Made by a program: the position numbers and the translations under genes. 25,393 bases of DNA. It comes from Echinostoma caproni. Taxonomy: Eukaryota; Platyhelminthes; Trematoda; Plagiorchiida; Echinostomatidae. The DNA lies in the NCBI GenBank assembly GCA_900618425.1, contig UZAN01045060.1, forward strand, positions 1 to 25,393. The letters are read 5' to 3'. Shown piece by piece: positions 12,101-20,254 of the stretch. Every line of letters starts with the position of its first letter. Positions within the stretch are counted from its first letter, which is position 1. A model generated the notes under the pieces. It worked only from the letters and a program-made list of their open reading frames with translations. It searched no databases and was not told the origin of the DNA.

Positions 12101-13150
12101 ACGATCCGGCAAAACGGCTTTGTGGATCTTAAGTGAGTCTCTCTCTCTCCCCGGATAGGATTGCTTTCATGGGTTTTGAGTTTCTCGGTTAAGCTTGAAA
12201 AATACGGTCATATATACAGATGCTGATCAAACTCGTGCAACATCCTGACTTCGGTTACATTTTTTGCTCCCAACGTTTAGTGTTCCGAGATTCATTGGCG
12301 GGATTGAATATGATATTTTCCCACATCAGACGCAATAGTATCAGCATCCTGTAACGTTTATACTTCTATTAAAGGGAATGCCAAATTAAATGTAGGACTT
12401 CTCGACTTCGTCGACGGTTGCCAGTTTATCAGCTGCAAAACAACGAAGCCTCGGTAAAAAACAATTGTAACTAATTTATAATAATGACTCATAGGCATGA
12501 TACAGATAGTATACCGTAACCCTGCCAATCTTCTTTTTTCCCTTCTTCATTTTTGAGCAATCACTTTTGCATGGAGTCCACCAAGTTGACTGTTTCACAG
12601 AATTTGCTGCACCCTAACCACCGACGACCAGTGTCAAGGTAGATAGCTCATCCTTATTCCTAAAACAGCGTAACGTTTTCGAATAAATTGAAATCCCAAA
12701 AGTTCAGCGGTAATTGAATGAATTCGAGATTGAACCTAACCCATCCAATAACTGCATAAATGTGAAAAAAATAATATTTAATGAGGTCCAACCGTTTCCT
12801 ACGGCCAGCCCCAAACAAGATGATATGCTAACCTTTATCCTTGAAAAATATGACTTTTACGAATGTATTCTGAGAGCGACACTCAAGGTCGCGCAAATTC
12901 AAACGGTGATAGAAAAGAACTAAAAACATAGAAGGACAAGATAAGGTTCGGAATAAATACAATCAATCCATTGCAAACAATATGCACGTATGATATTGGA
13001 AGCTGAATTGTATTTCAAAAATGCGAGTCATGTTGCACGAGTTTGATCAACACTTGTGTTTTTAAAATTTCTGATGATCTTTCGCTTTATTCAAAGGCAA
13101 TGTCTGGTACATTGTTTTCTTGTTTAATTTGCTCTCATTCGACACTATTT
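9180..13150. other. Long non-coding stretch, a few simple repeats
   Basis: No gene is supported. Frames at 10387-10614, 11453-11659 and 12714-12923 (all plus) look somewhat protein-like, but they lack motifs and paired splice signals that would close an exon. A ten-base C run lies at 11363-11372 and a short CT run at 12138-12149. A 23-bp match to the SINE head (10697-10719) is listed separately. Probably intron or intergenic DNA. Confidence 0.45.
10697..10719 (+). mobile_element. Possible 5' remnant of the tRNA-SINE
   Basis: Nineteen of 23 bases match the head of the SINE at 7207-7229, including the uninterrupted block GTGGTTAGGTCA. No B box or tail follows, so at best this is a truncated or eroded head. 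A match this short can arise by chance. Confidence 0.3.
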
Positions 13151-13152
13151 GG

Positions 13153-13202
13153 TTGTATGTCGAGATTGTGAAAATTTCAGTAGCCTCGGTGGGATTCGAA
13201 CC
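13153..13202 (-). mobile_element. Inverted 3' half of the tRNA-like element
   Basis: These 50 bases match the reverse complement of 13292-13341 at 47 positions. On the minus strand they read as the T-arm (GGTTCGAATCCCACC), the 3' acceptor strand and about 30 bp of tail, with no D-arm half. It is thus a truncated copy in the opposite orientation, 89 bp from the complete one. Together they make an inverted repeat around a tRNA-like core. Confidence 0.8.
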
Positions 13203-13230
13203 GACGCCATAGACGTTTTGCTATCAGTGT

Positions 13231-13312
13231 GACCTCGTCGCTCAGCTGGTAGAGCATGCGCTGTACAAAAACTCGGCGGCATCCACGCGTGGGTTCGAAT
13301 CCCACCGAGGCT
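13231..13312 (+). other. tRNA-like sequence (tRNA pseudogene or SINE head)
   Basis: Five of seven acceptor positions pair, plus one G-U: GACCTCG (13231-13237) against CGAGGCT (13306-13312). The D arm is GCTC-AGCTGGTA-GAGC (13240-13255), and the T arm is GTGGG-TTCGAAT-CCCAC (13289-13305). A-box and B-box consensus are therefore both present. Between the D stem and T stem there are 33 bases in place of about 23, and no sound anticodon stem-loop can be drawn, so it is not a normal class I tRNA. A class II or intron-bearing tRNA was considered but does not fold well. About 30 bp past the acceptor are shared with the inverted half copy, which suggests a repeat with its own tail and not a single-copy tRNA gene. 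Confidence 0.65.
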
Positions 13313-13344
13313 ATTGAACGTTTCACAATCTCGACATACAAATT

Positions 13345-14590
13345 TCAAATCTGCCGAAAAGCAATTTGAACTATGTGATTAGTTAGAAACCCATCTCGAG
13401 TTTAAAAGATTTTATTGTTGAATGAATTTCCAACTTTATCATGACTTGATAATGGTTCACTGCAAAAGCAGTTTTGTTGGCGTCTTTAAGACACAATTTA
13501 AAACAATCAGTGGATATTTGTGATCAAGTTAGGTAAAAGAGATTTCAAGAGATTTTTTCAGATAGTTCTACATCAAATGTACCGTAAGCACTTTCATCTT
13601 ATTCGGTGGAATTTTAAAGTTCAAAACCCGGTCGGGAGTAAATCGGTCTGACAACTCGTGACTTCCAATGTGGGAGAGAGAGAGAGTTAGTGCATTCGTC
13701 CCGCCGTCCTCTCTTTGGCACATGGACTGCGGTACAGTATCAGCTTTTTAGGATTTTCCCTTTCTCCAATAATTTTTACTCCAACTCTTTAAATGGTCCC
13801 CGTTAAAATTCAAACAGTCAAAATAACTTAAGCTCATAGGAGAAACACTGCTGTGTCACAATGAACTGGGGGTGGAATCCCTTATTCTCATCTAGTTAAT
13901 AGCGTATACGTGCGATTAGGCTTAAGTAACTGGCTTTCCTCTCTGATCATATTCACTATCTCACGGTGTTAATGAGCGATTTTCCATAAATACCAGATTG
14001 TTTCGGTTGTAATGACTAGGCAAATAAATGTGCTATTTGCAGTTGCAGTATCTAACGTTTCCCTTCCCTATTGAATTACCCGTAATTCGCTGTTTTTGAA
14101 ATAGAAGGGCCAATAAATCTGTATTGCGACAAAAATACTTTGAAAAGATCCCTAAAGTCAGACAAATAATACATTACGTGTACACAGTACACTCCACAGT
14201 ATTTTCCTTCTGGAAGCTCAGTCTGATACTTACGATTTACATGTTTTTCATGATACTTCATCCTTCGAAATTGATTCTCACTATTTTGGTTGGCGGTTTA
14301 TCATTCACCTGGAGTGCATAGGTTGAGATTATTCTTAAGTCGAAGTCAATGTTAAATATGAAAATGTGGCATGCTTGAAATAGGCATATCCTTGTGGTTC
14401 AATTCGGTCAGGCAATTTATTGCAACTCCTTTCTGCTAATTTTGTTTTTTGCAATGTTTTCATAACAGAATACATTAGCATTGCTTTGCTCTTCACTCCG
14501 AAATTCAATTGTGTCTAAATATTGTTTTGTCCTCCCAACTATCGCGAAGATGGCCCGAGAATTCTGAAAATAACCCTGGGAACACCAGAA
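13345..14590. other. Non-coding stretch, no supported gene
   Basis: A (GA)n run lies at about 13674-13686. GGTTCAATTCGG near 14396 resembles a B-box, and the following bases share a few short words with the SINE body, but this is too weak to call. The other frames here are short and have no domain. Confidence 0.45.
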
Positions 14591-14594
14591 ATGG

Positions 14595-14617
14595 CTACGA
14601 CTGTCTTACAGTCGTGG
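14595..14617 (+). repeat. Short perfect hairpin upstream of the LINE fragment
   Basis: ACGACTGT and ACAGTCGT pair around a 3-base loop (CTT). Two more outer pairs (C-G and T-G) extend the stem to about 10. It sits about 50 bp before the first long frame of the LINE fragment, so it may belong to that element's 5' region. An 8-bp stem alone is not rare in a window this size. Confidence 0.6.
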
Positions 14618-14662
14618 GACGATAACAAGATCAAGGGACCATAAGAACTGCGCCTGAGACAG

Positions 14663-15194
14663 ATGCACAACCCAAGACCAAAAAATGTTTCTCAGATAGA
14701 GAATATCGCCTCCATACAAGCGGGGTTCCTACAGACGTCATGTTCTATCCTAAAACTGGTAGACCGGACCCAGCAAACTCTTCCCAAAAAGCTTACCCGA
14801 GCCGACCACATACGGTCAGCTCAATTAGCCCTTTGCACCCGGACGATTTTCTGCTCCGCGATCAATTGCATTGTTTCTAATCTATTTCCCAACGTTTCCT
14901 CAGTAAATTTTCAGAACAGAACTGCGTTATCAAACTGATCAATGGGACATTACTGCAGTCACTGAAATTCTAGACTCCGAATTAAGCTTACCCGGCATGA
15001 CTCTGCTCAGACGAGATCGACCTGCCAGGGGTGGTGGTATGTTACTCTAAGTTAGCAGTAAAGTAAAATGCGAGGTAATTAATTATCCTGAAGGGCTTCT
15101 AACTCTCTGTGTTGTAATGTGCGACCGCCGCAACGTAATATCGGCTTGTTCGATGTGTTTGCATCTAAACATTGTTTTACCCTGTCGTAACTAA
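14663..15194 (+). pseudogene. CR1-like LINE ORF2 fragment: N-terminus and endonuclease, broken
   Basis: Three frames are used in succession. The first (14663-about 14880) is open and hydrophilic, probably the region before the endonuclease. The second gives QRFLSKFSE (14890-14916). The third gives LRYQTDQW, DITAVTE, DSELSLPGMTLLRRDRPA and RGGGMLL up to a TAA at 15048-15050, then continues as VSSKVKCEVINYPEGL and LCVV to a stop at 15192. These match the usual order of an apurinic/apyrimidinic endonuclease domain of non-LTR elements: the SKF.ELR entry, the I-T-E catalytic strand, the SEL-LPG-RRDR segment and the GGG-LY-VS strand. The TWL part after TE is missing. One frameshift near 14912, one internal stop and a small deletion make it a pseudogene. 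Similarity fades around 15160-15194 and no reverse transcriptase follows. The family is clear; the exact clade is inferred. Confidence 0.8.
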
Positions 15195-15199
15195 ATAAA

Positions 15200-18100
15200 T
15201 TCCACACCCACACAACCTGAGCACAACCACGACTGTTCAAGCTCATGTACTGGGCTCGAAACCCAAAGGTAAAACTTACAGGATGCAATCAACAGAGGCA
15301 AGAAAAACAAATCAGCTGTTACTACTTTGGACAAATAGTCCAACGAAAGTCGATTACTGAATAAATGCATTCATCGAATCACTCCTTATCGTTTTCCATT
15401 GTCCATAAATCCAGTGTCAGAACTATCTAAAATAATTAAGGGAGACTTAAAAATGGAAAATTGATGTCCAGGACTTATAAACAAAGATTATAGAAGGTCA
15501 AAGTTCATCCTTTGAGGTAAATGAATTGAATTGGGTTCTTTAACTCGAAAACGATCATTTGCAAGCCAAACTTTTGATGCTGGTGGTGACAATTAAGCAA
15601 CAATCCAGGTTGCCGTACTTAAAATGTTTTCAGCAGTCCACGTAGAAGCAAGTAGCACGCATTGAAGTTTTCGTATACCGATGTGCTCTTTCGAATGCAG
15701 CCTCAATGAGAGCAATTGAGTTTCCTACATGATGCTTGGAATGCACAATTTTTACACTGCAAAAAGGATTAAAAACGATAACTACGGTACACAGGTATTC
15801 AAGTCTAGCGTTGTATACAAAACGAATCCGCGAGATAATGTTCCATTGCTTTGGAGTTTCCACACTGTCTATGTTTTGCTTGTACACCAACAGTACAAAA
15901 GATACAATTAATTCCGATGAAAGACCAGCTGAAATATCTCTCCATATTTTTGCTATTTGTTGGTCTCAAAATCCGAAATCAGGACCAAAAAGCAAGTGTA
16001 TATACATTGAGAACTGCATGCTAAATAACTCAGGTATACGATGCATCGGCGAAGAGTTGTGCGAATTCATGAATATCACAGTGAAATAATTTTCTTCATG
16101 ATTGAATTCTGCCAATCGATCACAATGAACAAGAAATTGAAACGAAGACGTTATATATATATATATAACCTATCTGTTTTGCCACCTATAATCCATAATT
16201 TGGTCCCAAAGTTTCTGAATCAATTTGCTGCAGAAAAGAAACTAATTATGAAAACCGTTTTAGCAATTGCTCTCCATATTTGCTGATGAGCGATTTGTTA
16301 GGTTTTGAGAAGCTGACTGTATTTACGGATATATTGACGTGTACGTAACTGTTTTATTATTATTTTATTATTTCGATAAATGTGAAATGCATCTCTATTT
16401 CGGGTGGCACTGCGTGCTCGTAACAACTCTGTCTCTCGTTGCACTCTCCTGGGTAGGTGGCCTGTTGTGAACACAGAGTTTTTCAACTTATTTCCAGTTT
16501 ATTAACTGACTTCTTGAGCTCATCGTCACCACACACAAACATACACCAGAATCTGAATTACAGTCATGTCAGTTCCGGTTTGCGTGATCGGAATTTTGTC
16601 GACTTACTTCTTCCGCGTGTCGTTCTATTTGATCCCCCTCTTAGACCCAGAGAAATCTGTATCACGGTGCTAGATCAAATAATTTAACATCTATCCCGTA
16701 GAACAATTCACCTTTCGGCTATTTGATTGTGGTGTGCCATCAAACAGACGAACTAATCCATTAGTTATTCTTTTCAGTGAAACAACAATGAAGTCAATTG
16801 GATCTCAAGTGAAGCACAATTGATAAAATAAATGAGAATCTCTGTGCTGTTTCGATAAAATCGGATTTTGTCCTTTTGACCAAACTGTCCCATCCACTTG
16901 ACAAATTGACGACGGTGGTATTTGTCATGAGGACTAGATTTCTTGGTCTCCCCTCATTTCCTCTCGGATGTTTCCCTGATAATTCGCCGGGCTGGTTTTA
17001 GAAACATTGCGGCTGTCTATGTCTGCTGAATCAGTTGACACGTGATTACGCCTGAATGTGTTAAGGCGTGAAACGACCAGTTTAGGTTTTGCAGATAACA
17101 GCCAAAGCTCACTGAAGACGGATGGACGCATGGTTAGTTTCTAATCCTCCTTCGGCCGTGCAAGCAATCATAGTGTGCAACTATTTCCTTCAAGATAGAA
17201 ATTATTACCCTGATGAAAATTCTATTTCGAGCAGAGGGTAGAGGCTTCGGGTCCCCAGTATCATTACAAGACAGTTCCAACAAATTTCTTTCGTAACACT
17301 GACAGCGTTAAAATTCTTCTGATTCCAGCTAACCCCCCAAATATATCACAAAATTGTGTACAAAACCAATCTGATTGGTTCTTAGTCTGGTGAAATTTTA
17401 TTCCTCAAGGTTTCGTTAACCTACTACCATGAACACAATTTTTCATTGAATATCATTGCCTGCTGAACAGTTTGAAGGGTAGATGTTACGACAACCAAGA
17501 TTTCCTTTTAGCTCAGGAAATAAAACAACCCAATCGTTGTGAGGTTGCGTAGCAGGCTACATAGCTGTCCAGTAAGATAAGTGTGATGTTAACCAGGACG
17601 ATCATGAAGTCTTCTACTGCTACAGTTGACATCAAGAGTTTTTGCATTGTGGTTCAAGAGAAACCCTAAAAGAAGATTCGAAAAACAGACAAAANCAGAC
17701 AAAAACACTGCTACTGCATGCGGAGTCGTTTGCTTGTCATTTCAAATTTAATTCAGTTACTTGTCAGAAATGCTTTGCGGTAGGTTTGTTTATTTATGCT
17801 AATCATACTTTGGATTTCGAATTCAGACACAATCCTCAGTTCATTCCATCAATCTAACACTCAAGGAGCGCTAGATTTAAGCTTTGCTCTCATAAGAGCT
17901 CAGCAGTAGTGCACATCCACCGTCCCATCCGGGCTTTGAGCCCCCTGTCCCTCGATTCGTTCCAATCGGACCAGATGAACAGACTGTATTCATTGAATAC
18001 CACGTAACAACCAACTAGAGTTGGTAATTGGTGCTCCCCTGGGGCGCGATGTTCTACTCGGTGAGTATGAAACTGAAAGCCCGGTTGGGACGAAATTTAT

Positions 18101-18710
18101 GCACTCTTAGTGAACTCTTACAAGAGCGAAACTTGAGTCTTGTTGATTTTGTTCACAGGAATCGTCTGTCTGATTTTAAGATCATCTGTTGTGTTTATGA
18201 AATTTACAATTCATAGCAGGTTTCAATAGAAGTTTAGATGCTTTTTTGCACTAGGACTGCTAGGGGTGAGAAAGGACAGGTAAATAGTATATTTTCCAGG
18301 ATAAATCAAAATCAGCCTGAGCAGTCACACACATGGATTTTCATAATGCATTCTGGAATGTTCTGTTGAATCTGGGCAATTGCACACTGTAGTTTTCAGA
18401 GTCTGCGAAATCCCGAGTTTAAGAAGAAGGCAAAATTCTTACCCACAGCGAACAAAACAAATCATGAAAAACGAAGGGGGCGACCAACAATATACTGGTA
18501 ATATGACCAAATAATTACGTGGATTGCATGGATCAGGTTTGTGATTATGAATATATAAAGCCTCGGTGAATAACAGAATCTTGTATTTGTGTTGTTGTCA
18601 ATGCTCTGAAATGAGTTGGCTAGAGTGACAGTGCAACTTTTCGAATAGGTAAAGCGTACATCTGAGGCAAATTTAAATTCAAATTTTTACTATGGTTAAA
18701 TTACAAAGCT
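15200..18710. other. Mostly non-coding; one weak exon candidate and simple repeats
   Basis: Apart from the exon candidate at 15894-16033, nothing is supported. A 20-bp perfect AT palindrome (GTTA...TAAC) lies at 16150-16169. An ATT-rich tract at 16353-16376 reads on minus as an AAT-type tail following GCAGTGCCACCCG, perhaps the 3' end of a minus-strand retroposon. GGGCTTTGAGCCC near 17928 is a small hairpin. One unresolved base (N) is at 17695. Confidence 0.4.
15894..16033 (+). CDS. Weak candidate internal exon, unidentified
   Basis: A 140-base interval runs between a plausible acceptor (...TACACCAACAG, 15893) and a plausible donor (CAG/GTATAC, 16034). It is open in one frame for 46 whole codons (TKDTINSDERPAEISL...CIYIENCMLNNS), with two cysteines near the end and a mixed composition that reads like protein. 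The frame stays open on both sides of the exon, so the splice signals are not needed to explain it, and no partner exon was found. I do not recognise it. Chance remains quite possible. Confidence 0.22.
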
Positions 18711-18715
18711 CATGT

Positions 18716-18985
18716 TTATTCAATGCTACAGGTACGGTTGCTAGTACAATTAAATAGATGATAAAGTTCACTCACGAGTGCTGAACAGTTGTATTTCAAT
18801 GCTTCATCCAGCCGTGACTTGAAAGAATCGACAATTGTAACACAAACACCTTGCAATGGAAGAGAGTTCCAGATATTACAAGCTCTGAGGTCGAAAGAGT
18901 GACGCCTGCTTTCTGTCCAAGTCTTTTGGAGCAAACGCTTCAACGGATGTCCCTTGAGATGACCATTCCTGGATAGTGGTAGCAC
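18716..18985 (-). pseudogene. CR1-like LINE reverse transcriptase, C-terminal end
   Basis: An 89-residue open frame on minus carries the typical end of a CR1/Jockey-type ORF2 protein: GHPLK (residues 12-16), RR.SF.LRACNIWNSLP (27-43) and SFKSRLDE (54-61), then a stop about 30 residues later. These blocks lie after the polymerase core and the thumb. The stop TAA (18718-18716) is embedded in GAATAAAC, so a polyadenylation-signal-like AATAAA overlaps the end of the frame. Upstream (19110 down to 18986) the sequence still reads LQPEAYSGRLNNIE, like the Y..RL segment of such proteins, but with stops. No palm motif (F/YADD) is found there. It is a 5'-truncated, inactive copy, as LINE insertions usually are. 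Confidence 0.85.
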
Positions 18986-19110
18986 AGTACTACACGGGTG
19001 GTTAGGCTAAAGTATTATTCTATATACGAGGATTACCGTGTTCAATGTTATTCAGCCTTCCACTGTAGGCTTCAGGTTGTAACCCTTTGACTATTTTTGT
19101 TGCTGTTCAA
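18986..19110 (-). pseudogene. Decayed upstream continuation of the LINE RT fragment
   Basis: On minus, about 19090-19040 reads LQPEAYSGRLNNIEHGNPRI, similar in layout to the LP.YE.RL..L segment that precedes the GHPLK block in CR1-type proteins. Three stops follow before the open frame at 18985. The tentative extension adds about 100 bp. Beyond 19110 I find no similarity. Confidence 0.45.
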
Positions 19111-19114
19111 GTCT

Positions 19115-19925
19115 AATGTTGATGGTAAGTGGTCTGTTTTATATATGGTAGGCTCCTTAACATGATTATACATAAGATGTGAATCGATAAATTGTGTTAA
19201 ATTTCGTCCGAAAGGGTATGTATATCACTGGCGTTTTATAAAATGGGGGCGATTGAGGTCTCCCGTTGTGGGAATGTGAAGAAACTTCATTGAGAGAGCG
19301 TATCTAGTGGTCTGCAACACTGCCTCGTTAATTGCTTCTAAGGATGAAGAGAATGATAGACTACACCCATCAAACAATTGCTATGCACTAAGGTGTGTCG
19401 GGGGCTACATTGAAGAGATCAAATGGTTCACGTTGAAGATTACTAAGAGAATGCATACCAGTAAATCGCCACCTCATGTAGAATGCTCACATCTCATCAG
19501 GGACATTCCAGGTCGGTGCAATCCAGAGTCGAGAATTTCGGCAGTCAACTAAGTTGGGAACAAGATCGCATTGACCAGTTTGCAAGTACAGTTGAAAAAT
19601 TTGCTCACAAAGCCTTGTGTTTGTGTTATAGCAGGTTAAGAAGTGTCGGTTAAGGATTCAGTGGGGGTTCGAATCGTTATTTATGCCGACTAATCTGCTG
19701 TGCGGCTAGGAGTGGTTTTTCGGACAATCGGTTCTGTTACTGTGGGTTCGCGAAGAACGAGAGGGAGGTGGAGTTCAGGTTAGTAGCACCAGCGTGTTGG
19801 CATCGTTTTCTAACTGCGGAAACCGTTTCACCTCATTATTAAAGAGTGCTCTGAGGCATAATTCCGGTTGTTCTCTTCTTCCATTTTTATACTATACCTG
19901 CAAGACCGATGTGATCATTTCCGGG
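19115..19925. other. Non-coding stretch, no supported gene
   Basis: An 81-codon plus frame (19307-19552) has mixed composition but no motif or clear splice pair. GGGGGTTCGAATCG near 19662 resembles a Pol III B-box, but no A-box or T-stem accompanies it. Nothing else seen. Confidence 0.4.
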
Positions 19926-19928
19926 GCA

Positions 19929-20184
19929 TTAGTAAATAATTGGATAATCCTCGGGGCGTTTCAACGGTAGTTTGCTGGGTGTGGAAGTCGGCTGATTGAG
20001 CTCTTGAATAAAACCCCATTCTTTACGCAAGTTTTGTTTGCATTTAGATTCGTCTGGATCGTCTAATTTAGGGACTTCGTAAATCAGTACAGTTCGTTTA
20101 TTCTCCGACTCGCGTGCACCTACTAGTTTCGTGTAGTATAGCATACGTTTGGTCCACGGTCGATCATGAATTACTTTCATTCGA
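19929..20184 (-). CDS. Candidate terminal coding exon, unidentified protein
   Basis: On minus, a pyrimidine-rich acceptor (TTTTTCTAGTTTCCAG) ends at 20185. The downstream frame is open for 84 codons to a TAA at 19931-19929. The product is charged and complex (RMKVIHDRPWTKRMLYYTK, ENKRTVLIYEVPKLDDPDES, LRKEWGFIQELNQP, PLKRPEDYPIIY), with mixed third-position usage and no low-complexity runs. It looks like a real C-terminus of a soluble, basic, intracellular protein. The exon would begin inside a codon, with two bases coming from the previous exon. The same frame runs back to an ATG at 20225, so a short single-exon protein of 98 residues is possible. No AATAAA is seen in the next 100 bases. I do not recognise the family. 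That it codes is moderately likely; its function is unknown. Confidence 0.5.
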
Positions 20185-20229
20185 CTGGAAACTAGAAAAA
20201 CGAATGTCCTAGACGTCTTTTTCATCCCT

Positions 20230-20251
20230 CAAATTACCTCGAGGTAATTTG
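20230..20251. promoter_or_regulatory. Perfect 22-bp palindrome
   Basis: CAAATTACCTC is followed at once by its exact reverse complement, with no spacer. Just outside, CCC on the left can pair with GG on the right across a 2-base bulge. The chance of a perfect 22-bp palindrome at some position in 25 kb is about 0.6% if bases were random. It lies 5 bp upstream of the ATG at 20225 and about 45 bp upstream of the candidate exon. It could be a dimeric protein-binding site, a cruciform, or one end of a small inverted repeat. The regulatory role is only a guess. Confidence 0.5.
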
Positions 20252-20254
20252 GGT

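Noticed and set aside
14390..14450. B-box-like GGTTCAATTCGG with words shared with the SINE body
   Set aside because: There is no A box and no conserved tail; the similarity is too short to separate from chance.
15225..15275. GGGCTCGAAACCC resembling a tRNA T-arm/B-box
   Set aside because: No A box or D arm lies at the right distance on either strand.
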